64,000 nucleotides of DNA from Thalassobellus sediminis (GCF_044386045.1 NZ_JBISCD010000038.1:1-64000); one strand, 5' to 3'. Shown: positions 23,794 to 32,991, counted from the stretch's first letter. The notes: a model not told the origin generated them from the sequence alone. Numbers and translations: made by a program.

Positions 23794-24384
23794 TTATCTT
23801 CTCTTTTTTTGAGCAGGAAAACGCATTCTGTAATCTACATTTATTTTCCCTTTTGAAATATTAGTCAACCTACCTTTTATTAAACGCTTTTTTAAAGTAG
23901 AAAGTTTATCTGTAAATAAAACACCTTCTATATGATCGTACTCATGTTGAATGACTCTTGCTATTAAACCATCAAAAGTTTCAGTATGTTGCTTAAAATT
24001 TTCATCAAGATATTCAATGGTAATTTTTGGTTGTCTAAATACATCTTCTCTAACATCAGGAATACTTAAGCAACCTTCATTAAAAGCCCATTCATCACCT
24101 TCTTCTTTGATTATTTTTGCATTTATAAAAACACGTTTAAAGTCTTTTAAGTTATTTTGTTCTTCTTCAGATAAATCTTCATCTTCAGAAAAAGGATTTG
24201 TATCAACTAAAAACAAACGTATTGGCAAGCCTATTTGAGGTGCTGCCAAACCAACACCAAAAGCATTGTACATGGTTTCGAACATATTAACTAAAAGATC
24301 ATCGAGTTTAGGATAATCTTTAGTAATATCTTCTGCTTTCTTTTTTAAAACAGCATCTCCGTATGCTACTATTGGTAAAATCAT
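23794..24384 (-). CDS. def: Peptide deformylase
   Basis: Metal enzyme that removes the formyl group from new proteins. 196 residues with all three motifs: GVGLAAPQIG (about 43-52), EGCLSIP (about 103-109, Cys ligand), and QHEYDHIEG (about 145, two His ligands and Glu). It is longer than E. coli Def because of an acidic insertion (NPFSEDEDLSEEEQNN, about 73-88) between motifs 1 and 2, as in other Bacteroidota enzymes. A TATTTTTG element lies 25 bases upstream. Confidence 0.97.
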   Translation of the reverse strand: MILPIVAYGDAVLKKKAEDITKDYPKLDDLLVNMFETMYNAFGVGLAAPQIGLPIRLFLVDTNPFSEDEDLSEEEQNNLKDFKRVFINAKIIKEEGDEWAFNEGCLSIPDVREDVFRQPKITIEYLDENFKQHTETFDGLIARVIQHEYDHIEGVLFTDKLSTLKKRLIKGRLTNISKGKINVDYRMRFPAQKKRR

Positions 24385-24409
24385 TAATTAGTCTTTCTAT
24401 TATTAGTTG

Positions 24410-24417
24410 CAAAAATA
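24410..24417 (-). promoter_or_regulatory. def promoter -7 element
   Basis: Minus strand TATTTTTG matches TAnnTTTG, 25 bases before the def ATG. Confidence 0.45.
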
Positions 24418-24468
24418 CAATATTTAGAAACTGTATTTATGACTAAAATATACTTTTTAAGTTTTTAG

Positions 24469-24879
24469 TTATTTTGAATATAAATAACTTTGAAGAATAA
24501 GCGTTGCACTAATCTCATCTACAAGTGCTTTGTTTTTACGTTGTTTTTTTTTCAAACCACTATCAATCATTGTTTGAAAGGCCATTTTAGAAGTAAAACG
24601 CTCATCAACTCTTTGCATAGGTATATTAGGAAATTGTTTTTCTAACTTAACCAGAAAAGATAAAATTAAAGCTTCACTCTCTGAAGCTGTATTATCCATT
24701 TGTTTAGGTTCACCTACCAAAAACAATTCTACTTGCTCTTTACTCGTATAGTCTTTTAAAAAAACTAGTAATTCTTTAGTGTTAACAGTTGTAAGACCTG
24801 AAGCTATAATTTGGAACTCATCTGTTACAGCTATTCCTGTTCTTTTTAAACCATAATCTATTGCTAATATGCGAGCCAT
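24469..24879 (-). CDS. ruvX: Holliday-junction resolvase-like protein RuvX (YqgF)
   Basis: 136 residues, RNase H-like fold. Motifs are ILAIDYGLKRTGIAV (first catalytic Asp), LFLVGEPKQMDNT, MQRVDERFTS with the Glu, and the terminal KKKQRKNKALVDEISATLILQSYL with the final Asp. Family roles include 16S rRNA 5' maturation and recombination. It is followed by def on the same strand, and a TATTTTTG element lies 14 bases upstream. Confidence 0.94.
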   Translation of the reverse strand: MARILAIDYGLKRTGIAVTDEFQIIASGLTTVNTKELLVFLKDYTSKEQVELFLVGEPKQMDNTASESEALILSFLVKLEKQFPNIPMQRVDERFTSKMAFQTMIDSGLKKKQRKNKALVDEISATLILQSYLYSK

Positions 24880-24913
24880 ATATAAAATTTATGCAAAAAT
24901 AATGTATTAAAAT

Positions 24914-24940
24914 AAAAAAGACCGTCTTTTAAGACAGCCT
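24914..24940 (-). terminator. Strand-specific terminator of the small secreted protein gene
   Basis: On the minus strand AGGCTGTCTT and AAGACGGTCT pair over 10 bp in RNA, two of them G-U wobbles, followed by six T. On the plus strand those wobbles become mismatches, so it should work only for the minus-strand gene. Confidence 0.75.
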
Positions 24941-24990
24941 TTATTCAATAGTTTAACCTTGAATATTAATATTTGAATATGATTTTTTAA

Positions 24991-25308
24991 CTAAGCCTTT
25001 ATAGCTTTATTTATTTTTGGAAATACCAATTTTAAGTTATCAACTTTTCTTTCTCTGTTTAAGTAAATTCTAATATCACTACTACTACGTGCAATAGACT
25101 CTTTTAATTGAGAAGCATCAATTAATAATACTTCGTTTTCATTTACCACATCAGTTGATTCTTCAACAGCTACAATAACTTTGTTATCATTATTAGAAAC
25201 AGATACAGTATCATTAGTATCAACTTTAACAACTTCTAAAGTGCTTTGTGCATTTCCAAAAGAAAAAGAAAGTAATAAAATTAATAATATGTATAAATTT
25301 GTTTTCAT
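24991..25308 (-). CDS. Small secreted protein, unknown function
   Basis: 105 residues from ATG 25308. A signal peptide (MKTNLYILLILLLSFSFGNAQ) is followed by about 84 mature residues rich in Val, Asp and Asn, with the segment LKESIARSSSDIRIYLNRERKVDNLKLVFPKINKAIKA at the end. I recognise no domain. The upstream frame to 25362 has no signal-peptide logic and is rejected. It has its own terminator. Confidence 0.7.
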   Translation of the reverse strand: MKTNLYILLILLLSFSFGNAQSTLEVVKVDTNDTVSVSNNDNKVIVAVEESTDVVNENEVLLIDASQLKESIARSSSDIRIYLNRERKVDNLKLVFPKINKAIKA

Positions 25309-25637
25309 CTGTTTATCATTGTTTGATGGTTCAAATATATATCTAGACTTAGAGTTGCACACAAAAAATTAGTTGTAACACTTTTAATTTTCGTTTAGTA
25401 GTGGACTGACAAATTTTTATCGACAAACAGATTAAACACTTATTTATTCGATAAAAAACTCATTTATTTGCATTTCGTCCTTCACCTCAATAGATAAAAA
25501 GATAAAAAGCATTTTTCATACTCTAAAAAACAGCCAAAAATTAAGCTTTCTATACACATAATCTATATGATTATTATATCTAATTCATTCTCGTTTTTAA
25601 ATGATACCTATTATATTTGTCAAAAATTAAATTACAA
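25309..25637. other. Intergenic region between the secreted-protein gene and dapD
   Basis: 329 bases without a convincing gene. It holds the divergent promoters; the dapD -7 element is at 25612-25619. The stretch gcatttcgtc at 25470-25479 resembles, in one copy, the direct repeats seen at 39233-39263. Confidence 0.6.
25612..25619 (+). promoter_or_regulatory. dapD promoter -7 element
   Basis: TATATTTG, 18 bases before the dapD ATG at 25638. The TTG inside it is not a start codon. No clear -33 TTG. Confidence 0.5.
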
Positions 25638-26453
25638 ATGACTGAATTAAGAGATATTATAGAACAAGCTTGGGAGAACCGAGAACTTTTAAAAGAAGAA
25701 AAAACTACTGCTGCCATACGTAAAGTGGTAGATTTATTAGATAAAGGAGAACTAAGAGTTGCTGAACCAACTAATGATGGTTGGCAAGTAAATGAATGGG
25801 TAAAAAAAGGTGTTGTATTATATTTCCCAATTCAAACTATGGAAACCATAGAGGTTGGTCCTTTTGAATTCCACGATAAAATTCCATTAAAAACAGGTTA
25901 TAAAGAAAAAGGTATTAGAGTGGTGCCACATGCAGTAGCTAGACATGGTGCATATATATCTCCTGGTACTATATTAATGCCAAGTTATGTAAATATTGGT
26001 GCATATGTAGATGAAGGTACTATGGTTGATACATGGGCTACTGTTGGTAGTTGTGCTCAAATTGGTAAAAATGTACACTTATCTGGTGGTGTTGGTATTG
26101 GTGGCGTTTTAGAACCATTACAAGCTGCTCCAGTAATTATAGAAGATAATGTATTTGTTGGCTCTCGTTGTATCGTTGTAGAAGGTGTACATGTAGAAAC
26201 TGAAGCTGTTTTAGGTGCTAACGTTGTTTTAACAATGAGTACCAAAATAATTGATGTAACTGGAGACAAACCTATAGAAATGAAAGGTCGCGTTCCTGCA
26301 CGATCTGTAGTTATTCCTGGAAGTTATACTAAAAAGTTTGCTGCTGGAGAGTTTCAAGTGCCTTGTGCCTTAATTATTGGCAAACGTAAAGAAAGTACCA
26401 ATAAAAAAACATCGCTTAACGATGCGCTTCGTGAAAACGATGTAGCTGTTTAA
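25638..26453 (+). CDS. dapD: Tetrahydrodipicolinate N-succinyltransferase
   Basis: Succinyl-CoA-dependent step of the diaminopimelate/lysine pathway. 271 residues from ATG 25638. The N-terminal helical part (MTELRDIIEQAWENRELL) is followed by a left-handed beta-helix with hexapeptide repeats from about 110 (GAYISPGTILMPSYVNIGAYVDEGTMVDTWATVGS) including the GIGGVLEPLQAAPVIIEDN region, and the C-terminal ARSVVIPGSYTKKF. lysA of the same pathway lies at 48799-50034. Confidence 0.96.
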   Translation: MTELRDIIEQAWENRELLKEEKTTAAIRKVVDLLDKGELRVAEPTNDGWQVNEWVKKGVVLYFPIQTMETIEVGPFEFHDKIPLKTGYKEKGIRVVPHAVARHGAYISPGTILMPSYVNIGAYVDEGTMVDTWATVGSCAQIGKNVHLSGGVGIGGVLEPLQAAPVIIEDNVFVGSRCIVVEGVHVETEAVLGANVVLTMSTKIIDVTGDKPIEMKGRVPARSVVIPGSYTKKFAAGEFQVPCALIIGKRKESTNKKTSLNDALRENDVAV

Positions 26454-26478
26454 TTTTTTTTTAAATAGCTTAATAACT

Positions 26479-26542
26479 ATTACTAGTTTCATTATTTTAA
26501 GTCGATAGGAAATGAAACTAGTAATTCTCTTTTTATTTTTTT
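26479..26542 (+). terminator. Terminator of dapD
   Basis: Arms ATTACTAGTTTCATT (26479-26493) and AATGAAACTAGTAAT (26511-26525) pair over 15 bp around a 17-base loop, followed by a T-rich run. The stem is longer and the loop larger than usual. Confidence 0.75.
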
Positions 26543-26568
26543 TATAAATAAAGTAATACATTTAGAAT

Positions 26569-27249
26569 ATGAAAATTGTCATTCTTGCTGCGGGTATGGG
26601 TTCTAGGCTAGGTAATCCTTTTCCTAAACCTTTAACACCTTTAAAAAACGGAAAAAGCATAATGAAAATGCAAACCGATAATATAGCTTCAAGATATAAT
26701 ATTGACGACATAAGTGTCGTGGTTGGGTTTAAAAAAGACTTAATTATGGAACGCTTTCCTGAGCTTTCTTATGTTTACAATCCTTTTTTTGATAGAACTA
26801 ATACGTCTAAAAGTCTATTACAAGTATTAAAAAAAAATAGAGATAAATCTGTACTTTGGTTTAATGGCGACGTTGTTTTTGACGAAAAAATATTAGATAT
26901 ATTAAATCCTTTTATAAAAAATAATCAATCATTTGTGGCAGTAAATACCAGTAAGGTTGCAGATGAAGAAGTAAAATATACTTTAAAAGAAGGTTTTATA
27001 GATGAATTATCAAAAACAGTAGAAAACGGACTTGGAGAAGCTGTTGGAATTAACTTTATTTCATCTAATGATATTCAAAATTTTATTGAAAGATTAGAAG
27101 AATGTGACGCTAATGACTATTTTGAAAGAGGATTAGAATTAGCTATTGAAAAAGATAACCTAAAAATAAAAGCCGTAGATATTTCTAAATACAACTGTAT
27201 GGAAATAGATTTTATTGAAGATCTTGAAAACGTTAATAACTTGTTATAA
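26569..27249 (+). CDS. Sugar/alcohol-phosphate nucleotidyltransferase (LicC-like)
   Basis: 226 residues of the NTP-transferase fold: MKIVILAAGMGSRLGNPFPKPLTPL (nucleotide loop with Gly-Gly-like GMGSRLG and the following Lys), SVVVGFKKDLI, WFNGDVVFD (metal Asp) and the late YNCMEIDFIEDLE (second Asp). Closest in form to CTP:phosphocholine cytidylyltransferase LicC and relatives. Its stop overlaps the next ATG (TAATG), coupling it to a CDP-glycerol-type transferase, so a CDP-alcohol product is plausible but not proven. Confidence 0.85.
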   Translation: MKIVILAAGMGSRLGNPFPKPLTPLKNGKSIMKMQTDNIASRYNIDDISVVVGFKKDLIMERFPELSYVYNPFFDRTNTSKSLLQVLKKNRDKSVLWFNGDVVFDEKILDILNPFIKNNQSFVAVNTSKVADEEVKYTLKEGFIDELSKTVENGLGEAVGINFISSNDIQNFIERLEECDANDYFERGLELAIEKDNLKIKAVDISKYNCMEIDFIEDLENVNNLL

Positions 27250-28295
27250 TGAAGGTTATTCTTTTCTGCCAGAATAATTATGCTTTTGCAATTCTAGAGC
27301 CTATAAAAAAAGTTTTAGAAGCTAAAAACGATAATTACATCTGGTTTATTAAAGAAAAGATTTTAAACGATTTCCCTTATAAGAAAGATAATTACACCAC
27401 TAAAATATCAGATTTAGAAAATTATAATAGTGATGCTATTTTTGTTCCCGGCAATGAAGTTCCTTATTTTTTAAGAGGGTTAAAAACTCAAGTTTTTCAT
27501 GGGTTAGCTGGCGAAAAAAAAGGTCATTTTAGAATACGCCACTATTTCGATTTATATCTTACACAAGGTCCTTATTTTACAAATAGATTTAATGATTTAA
27601 AAAGTATTCATAAAAACTTTGAGGTTATTGAAACTGGTTGGCCAAAGCTTGATGTCTATGGTCAAGATAAAAGTTTGTACAATTCATACAAAACTGAATT
27701 ACTTGACAAGTATAAAGCTAAAAAAGTTATTCTTTATGCTCCTACGTTTTCACCAAAACTAACTTCTGCTCCATTTTTAATTAATCAAATTAAAAGTCTT
27801 GCTAAAAATTTAGATTATATCATTCTATTAAAATTTCATCCTTTAATGGATCAAGAATGGATTAATCGTTATAAAGAATTAGCCAATGAAGTTCCAAATA
27901 TCATTTTCCAAAACGAAAAAAATATTATTAAGTTTTTATTAATATCAGATATATTAATTAGTGATACGTCATCAGTAATTTATGAATTCATTTTATTAGA
28001 CAAACCCGTGATAACATTTAATAGTATTTCTGAAAACATCAAATGGGAAGACTCTAATAATTATAATAAATTAATAGAATTAGTAGACACAAATTTAACT
28101 AAAGACCCTTTTGCAAAATCTAGAGATATAATTGTTAAACAGTTTCATCCATATAACGATGGCAAATCTGCAGAACGCATGGTGGAAGCTGTAAAATCCT
28201 ATATTAGCACAAATGGAATTCCTGCAAAAAGGGAGCTTTCATTTTTAAGAAGATTAAAAATACATTCCAAGTTTGGAAGGCCTCATAAAAATTAG
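27249..28295 (+). CDS. CDP-glycerol glycerophosphotransferase family protein (TagB/TagF-like)
   Basis: 348 residues of a GT-B-like fold. The N-terminal half includes VFVPGNEVPYFLRGLKTQVFHGLAGEKKGHFRIRHYFDLYLTQGP, with the HG and GP turns of the family. The C-terminal half has ILYAPTFSP, LLKFHPLMD (His motif) and SDILISDTSSVIYEFILLDKPVITF, the conserved SD(T/Y)SS donor-site region. Such enzymes transfer polyol-phosphate from a CDP-activated donor, known in teichoic acids and in some Gram-negative capsules. It is followed 20 bases later by a glycosyltransferase gene. Confidence 0.87.
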   Translation: MKVILFCQNNYAFAILEPIKKVLEAKNDNYIWFIKEKILNDFPYKKDNYTTKISDLENYNSDAIFVPGNEVPYFLRGLKTQVFHGLAGEKKGHFRIRHYFDLYLTQGPYFTNRFNDLKSIHKNFEVIETGWPKLDVYGQDKSLYNSYKTELLDKYKAKKVILYAPTFSPKLTSAPFLINQIKSLAKNLDYIILLKFHPLMDQEWINRYKELANEVPNIIFQNEKNIIKFLLISDILISDTSSVIYEFILLDKPVITFNSISENIKWEDSNNYNKLIELVDTNLTKDPFAKSRDIIVKQFHPYNDGKSAERMVEAVKSYISTNGIPAKRELSFLRRLKIHSKFGRPHKN

Positions 28296-28315
28296 AACCC
28301 AAATCTAAAAATAAT

Positions 28316-29080
28316 TTGAAAAATACCACCCCAAAAATTTCAGCTCTAATGATAACTTATAATGAAGTTAATCATATTGATGAAGTTATAGAAAACATAA
28401 GTTTTACAGATGAAATCATTGTAATTGATTCATTTAGTACAGATGGGACCATTGAAAAATTAAAAAGTCATAATAATGTAAAAACTATTTGTCGTGAATT
28501 TAAAAATTTCACAGATCAAAGAAATTTTGCACTACAACAAGCCTCTAATGATTGGGTTTTATTTATAGATGCTGATGAACGTATAACACCTAGTTTAAAA
28601 AAAGAGATTACTGCTGAAATTACTAAACCGCATAACGATATTGTTGGTTTTATGTTTAGACGTGAGTTCTATTTTAATCAAAAACGAATACGGTTTAGTG
28701 GCTTTCAAACGGATACTACTTATAGATTATTTCAAAAGGAATTTATAAAATACAATGAAGCAAAAATTGTTCATGAAATGCCATTAATTAAAGGGAAAAG
28801 TAAAATTTTAAAAAGTAAAATGTTACACTATTTTATTGACAATGCAGCACATTACAAATCTAAAATGGAACATTATGCTACACTTAAAGCATTAGAGGTT
28901 CACAAAAAAGGAGTAAAACCAAATTTCTTTCATTTCTATTTTAAACCTTTCTATAAGTTTATTTACAATTATTTTATTAGACTAGGAGTATTAGACGGAA
29001 AAGAAGGATTTACACTATGCTATTTAAGTGCTTATGGTGTTTATTACCGCTATGTTGAATTAAAAAAACTTAATAGTTAA
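28316..29080 (+). CDS. Glycosyltransferase family 2, WaaE/KdtX-like (TTG start)
   Basis: 254 residues. A TTG at 28316 is needed because the first strand KISALMITYNE lies before the first ATG. GT-A motifs: IIVIDSFSTDGTIE (nucleotide-sugar site), WVLFIDADERIT (metal DxD), and RREFYFNQKRIRFSGFQ with YRLFQKE. The family includes WaaE/KdtX enzymes of LPS inner core glucosylation. It ends tail-to-tail with the Kdo-kinase-like gene, sharing TTAA, so both could work on lipid A-core. Confidence 0.88.
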   Translation: MKNTTPKISALMITYNEVNHIDEVIENISFTDEIIVIDSFSTDGTIEKLKSHNNVKTICREFKNFTDQRNFALQQASNDWVLFIDADERITPSLKKEITAEITKPHNDIVGFMFRREFYFNQKRIRFSGFQTDTTYRLFQKEFIKYNEAKIVHEMPLIKGKSKILKSKMLHYFIDNAAHYKSKMEHYATLKALEVHKKGVKPNFFHFYFKPFYKFIYNYFIRLGVLDGKEGFTLCYLSAYGVYYRYVELKKLNS

Positions 29081-29838
29081 GACTTCCAGAATTTTAGTTT
29101 CTTTTTCAATCGCTTTTTTCTATAATATTTTTCCTGAAAAGCTTCAGTACCATTCCACATTAAATTGAAAATTTTATTATAATCTTCACCAGAACATTTT
29201 GCATATTCATCACTCATAACTTCTACCATAGATTTATGTATTGTTAATCTAGTGAAGTTTTTAATTCTAGTTTCAAAAGTTAATGGTCCAAAATTCATTC
29301 TATTCAAATCAACTAAATAAAAATCATATCTATTACCATTCTTTTTAATCAAAGTATTTCCTGGTGAATGATCTAAAAAGTTTATACCTTTTTCGTGTAA
29401 ACTAAAAGTAAATCTTGTAAAAGCACGTAGTATATTATCGTAATCGGGAATGTTAAAATCAGTTGTAAGTTCTCTGTAGGTTAAATCACAATCTAATTGC
29501 TCACTTATATAAAAACTCTTTTTGAAAAGAAAAGATGTTTTAAATTCAAAAAAAGCTAAAGGCTTTGGAGTTCCCACCTTCATTTGTAATAATTTTTCAG
29601 CATATTCATAAGAGCGCTGTGCTTTACTCTTTCTAAAAAAAATATAAACTATTTGATTAACAATATTAGGAATTTTAAATGCTTTTATGTTTACATTAAT
29701 ATTATCAAAATTTACTGTTTTTATAATATTACGTTTACCCTCTCCTCCTTCTAAATTATCAAAATTATGAATTATTTTAGTTAGCTCTTTATTAAAAACA
29801 TTATCAAGATCATTACTAAAAACTTTTACTTCTTTCAT
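29077..29838 (-). CDS. Kdo/heptose kinase-like protein (WaaP/KdkA family)
   Basis: 253 residues with a eukaryotic-kinase-like fold. Visible elements are a catalytic loop FLDHSPGNTLI (Asp and Asn of the HxD...N type, about 155-165) and a metal motif FYLVDLNRMNFG (Asp in place of DFG, about 173-184). The C-terminus is strongly basic (YYRKKRLKKKLKFWKS), suited to membrane association. It probably phosphorylates Kdo or a core sugar of LPS. It is convergent with the WaaE-like glycosyltransferase. Confidence 0.83.
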   Translation of the reverse strand: MKEVKVFSNDLDNVFNKELTKIIHNFDNLEGGEGKRNIIKTVNFDNINVNIKAFKIPNIVNQIVYIFFRKSKAQRSYEYAEKLLQMKVGTPKPLAFFEFKTSFLFKKSFYISEQLDCDLTYRELTTDFNIPDYDNILRAFTRFTFSLHEKGINFLDHSPGNTLIKKNGNRYDFYLVDLNRMNFGPLTFETRIKNFTRLTIHKSMVEVMSDEYAKCSGEDYNKIFNLMWNGTEAFQEKYYRKKRLKKKLKFWKS

Positions 29839-29952
29839 TTATAATAAAACAATATCAAATAATTATTAAAACGCATTCTACTCTAGCTTAAAGTAAATAC
29901 AATATAAATTTCTGTTGTAAATTTACACCAGTGCAAATATATGATTCATAAA

Positions 29953-30513
29953 ATGAATAAAGAAATAAACAAAGCTATAGAAGTTCTAAAAGATGGTGGA
30001 CTCATACTCTACCCAACAGATACTGTTTGGAGTATAGGATGTGATGCCACTAATGCTGAAGCAGTTAAAAAAATATATGAGCTAAAACAACGCAAAGACA
30101 ACAAAGCTCTTATATGCTTGGTTACAGATGACAGAATGCTTAAAAAGTATGTAAAAAACATACCTGAAGCAGCTATTAGTATTATTAACATCTCTGAAAA
30201 ACCAACAACTATAATATATGATGATGCACAAAATTTAGCATCAAATTTATTAGCAGAAGATGGTACTATAGCCATTAGAATTCCTGATGATGAATTTTGC
30301 TATCAACTTTCTAGAAAACTTAACAGCGCCATTGTATTAACCTCTGCAAATCTAGGTGGTAAACCTATACCAAAATCGTTTAAAGAAATAGCTCCAGAGG
30401 TTTTAAAAGGTGTAGACTATGTTGTAAATTTGCAACGCGAAAAAATCTGTAATAAACCATCATCAATTATTAAATTGAGTAATAATGGTATTGTTAAGAT
30501 TATTAGAGAGTAA
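29953..30513 (+). CDS. Threonylcarbamoyl-AMP synthase (Sua5/YrdC family)
   Basis: Makes threonylcarbamoyl-AMP from threonine, bicarbonate and ATP for the t6A37 tRNA modification. 186 residues from ATG 29953; an in-frame ATG at 29941 is less likely because the family start is MNKEINKAIEVLKDGG. Motifs: LYPTDTVWSIGCDA, KQRKDNKALICLV (substrate loop) and VLTSANLGGKPIP. It lacks the extra Sua5 C-terminal domain, so it is the short TsaC form. Confidence 0.93.
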   Translation: MNKEINKAIEVLKDGGLILYPTDTVWSIGCDATNAEAVKKIYELKQRKDNKALICLVTDDRMLKKYVKNIPEAAISIINISEKPTTIIYDDAQNLASNLLAEDGTIAIRIPDDEFCYQLSRKLNSAIVLTSANLGGKPIPKSFKEIAPEVLKGVDYVVNLQREKICNKPSSIIKLSNNGIVKIIRE

Positions 30514-30530
30514 AACCTCAAATATCACTA

Positions 30531-31952
30531 ATGAACTACAAAGAAGCTTTACAAAACCCCATTTTTAAAATCATTTCTCAATCTGCTAAAGAATTAGAAT
30601 TAGACAGTTATGTGATCGGTGGTTTTGTTCGTGATTTTATTTTAAAACGAGGTAATGCAAAAGATATAGATGTTGTTGCAATTGGTGATGGCATAAAACT
30701 AGCAAAACAAGTTGCTAAAAACTTAACTAACAAACCAAAAGTACAAGTATTTAAAACTTATGGCACTGCCATGCTTATTTATAACGATATTGAAATTGAA
30801 TTTGTCGGAGCACGTAAAGAATCTTATGATGAAAAGAGCAGAAACCCTGCTGTAGAAAATGGCACTTTAGAAGACGACCAAAACCGAAGAGATTTCACTA
30901 TTAACGCATTGGCTTTAAATTTAAACGAGGCTAATTTTGGCGATATACTAGATCCGTTTAATGGCATACAAGATTTAGAAAATAAGACAATAAAAACTCC
31001 TTTAAATCCTGATATTACATATAGTGACGACCCGTTACGTATGATGCGTGCTATTCGGTTTGCAACGCAACTTAACTTTAAAATTGAAGAAGAAAGTTTA
31101 GATGCAATAAGTAGAAATTCTAATCGGATAAAAATTATTACTAACGAACGTATTGTTGTAGAACTACATAAAATTTTAGAAAGTAAAACACCTTCCATTG
31201 GATTTTTACTTTTAGAACAAACTGGATTACTAAAATATATTTTACCAGAACTAACAGCTTTAAAAGGCATTGATGAAGTTGAAGGCCAACGCCATAAAGA
31301 CAATTTTTATCACACTTTAGAAGTGGTAGACAACATTTCTAAGCATACTGACAACCTATGGTTACGTTGGGCTGCTTTATTACATGATATTGGAAAAGCG
31401 CCAACTAAAAGATTTAGTAAAAAAGTAGGTTGGACATTTCATACACATGAATTTGAAGGTTCAAAAATGGTTTACCATTTATTTAAAAGGTTAAAAATGC
31501 CTTTGAATGATAAAATGAAGTTTGTCCAGAAAATGGTATTTATGAGCTCACGTCCTATTGTACTTGCTCAAGATATGGTGACTGATTCTGCTGTTCGTCG
31601 TTTAATTTTTGATGCTGGCGATTATGTTGAAGACTTAATGACACTGTGTGAAGCAGACATCACTACCAAAAACGCTAAAAAATTTAATAAGTATCATAAT
31701 AATTTTAAAATTGTACGTGAAAAAATTATTGAAGTAGAAGCACGTGATCAAGTAAGAAATTTTCAACCACCAATTTCTGGTGAAGAAATAATTGCTGCTT
31801 TTAATTTAAAGCCATCGCGAGAAATTGGCATCATTAAAGAAGCTATAAAAGAAGCCATTTTAGAAGGAGAAATTCCTAATGAACATGAAGCTGCTTATTC
31901 ATTAATGCTAAAAAAAGGTAAACAACTTGGTTTAACATATGAAAAAGGATAA
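30531..31952 (+). CDS. CCA tRNA nucleotidyltransferase with HD domain
   Basis: Adds or repairs the CCA end of tRNAs, needed here because the two tRNA genes of the window do not encode CCA. 473 residues. The head has YVIGGFVRDFILKRGNAKDIDVVAIG (GG...DxD active site) and RRDFTINALAL, then neck and body with DDPLRMMRAIRFATQL. A C-terminal HD phosphohydrolase domain has LLHDIGKAPTKRF and HTHEFEG. The 3' end overlaps ctaA by 14 bases. Confidence 0.94.
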   Translation: MNYKEALQNPIFKIISQSAKELELDSYVIGGFVRDFILKRGNAKDIDVVAIGDGIKLAKQVAKNLTNKPKVQVFKTYGTAMLIYNDIEIEFVGARKESYDEKSRNPAVENGTLEDDQNRRDFTINALALNLNEANFGDILDPFNGIQDLENKTIKTPLNPDITYSDDPLRMMRAIRFATQLNFKIEEESLDAISRNSNRIKIITNERIVVELHKILESKTPSIGFLLLEQTGLLKYILPELTALKGIDEVEGQRHKDNFYHTLEVVDNISKHTDNLWLRWAALLHDIGKAPTKRFSKKVGWTFHTHEFEGSKMVYHLFKRLKMPLNDKMKFVQKMVFMSSRPIVLAQDMVTDSAVRRLIFDAGDYVEDLMTLCEADITTKNAKKFNKYHNNFKIVREKIIEVEARDQVRNFQPPISGEEIIAAFNLKPSREIGIIKEAIKEAILEGEIPNEHEAAYSLMLKKGKQLGLTYEKG

Positions 31953-32955
31953 CAAAAAAGTCATCTACTGGCTATTAACAGGGTGCTTACTAATTTTTAT
32001 TATGGTTGTTGTAGGTGGAATTACCAGACTTACACATTCCGGACTTTCAATATCAAATTATAAACTTATTTCTGGTACCATTCCTCCTATGAATGATGTT
32101 GAATGGCAAGAAGCTTTTGAGTTATATCAACAATATCCAGAATACCAAAAGCTAAACAATCATTTTTCACTACAGGATTTTAAAGATATTTACTTCTGGG
32201 AATGGCTACACCGCGTTATTGGCCGTTTCATTGGATTAGTATTTTTACTACCCTTTTTATACTTTTTAATAACCAAACAGTTAACCAAACCTACTATTAA
32301 GAAAGCAATTATTCTTCTAGGAATGGGAGCTTTTCAAGGTTTTATGGGTTGGTATATGGTTAAAAGTGGCTTGGTTGATAATCCAGATGTAAGTCACTAT
32401 AGGTTAGCAGCTCATTTAACAACTGCTTTTGTAACATTTGCCTATACTTTTTGGGTAGTTTTAGATTTAATGTTTCCTAATAAAAGAGAAATTGATATTA
32501 AGTTTAGAAACTTTATAAGAATATCACTTGCCGTTTTATTATTGCAAATTATATACGGTGCTTTTGTTGCAGGTCTAGATGCTGGTTTTATTCATAATCA
32601 CTGGCCAATTATGAGCGAAGGTAAATTTATACATCCTACCGTATATATTGAACAAAGTCCTTTATACAAAAACTTTATAGAAGGTAAAAGTGGTGTTCAA
32701 TTCGTTCATAGAATATTAGCATTCATTGTGGTAATATTCATTTTCTTAATTTGGAAAAAATCTAAATCAAAAGAAATTACCAAAACACAATTTAAAGCAA
32801 TAAAAAGTTTGTTAATTCTTATAAGTATTCAATTTGCTCTTGGTGTTTTTACCATTTTATTACATGTTCCTGTTTGGTTAGGAGTTGCTCATCAAGTAGG
32901 TGCTTTTTTCTTGTTAAGTGCCATGACATTTACGTTACATCGTTTTAGTAAATAA
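31939..32955 (+). CDS. ctaA: Heme A synthase
   Basis: Oxidises the C8 methyl of heme O to give heme A for cytochrome oxidase. 338 residues with eight membrane segments, COX15/CtaA family. Heme-binding histidines are in TRLTHSGLS, WEWLHRVIGR, YRLAAHLTTAF, VQFVHRILAF and GVAHQVGAFF. The long extracytoplasmic loop after helix 1 (MNDVEWQEAFELYQQYPEY) is typical of the Bacteroidota/alphaproteobacterial class. The start overlaps the end of the CCA gene. Confidence 0.95.
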   Translation: MKKDNKKVIYWLLTGCLLIFIMVVVGGITRLTHSGLSISNYKLISGTIPPMNDVEWQEAFELYQQYPEYQKLNNHFSLQDFKDIYFWEWLHRVIGRFIGLVFLLPFLYFLITKQLTKPTIKKAIILLGMGAFQGFMGWYMVKSGLVDNPDVSHYRLAAHLTTAFVTFAYTFWVVLDLMFPNKREIDIKFRNFIRISLAVLLLQIIYGAFVAGLDAGFIHNHWPIMSEGKFIHPTVYIEQSPLYKNFIEGKSGVQFVHRILAFIVVIFIFLIWKKSKSKEITKTQFKAIKSLLILISIQFALGVFTILLHVPVWLGVAHQVGAFFLLSAMTFTLHRFSK

Positions 32956-32966
32956 TTAAAAAAACA

Positions 32967-32974
32967 TACCTTTG
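32967..32974 (+). promoter_or_regulatory. -7 element before the pRiA4b ORF-3-like gene
   Basis: TACCTTTG matches TAnnTTTG, 17 bases before the ATG at 32992. No clear -33 TTG. Confidence 0.45.
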
Positions 32975-32991
32975 CACTTTAATTTCCCACC

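Noticed and set aside
26057..26269. Open frame on the minus strand inside dapD
   Set aside because: It is antisense to the repetitive beta-helix codons of a well-supported gene; the same holds for antisense frames in dnaB, accA, tgt, dnaJ and the hydroxyacid dehydrogenase gene.
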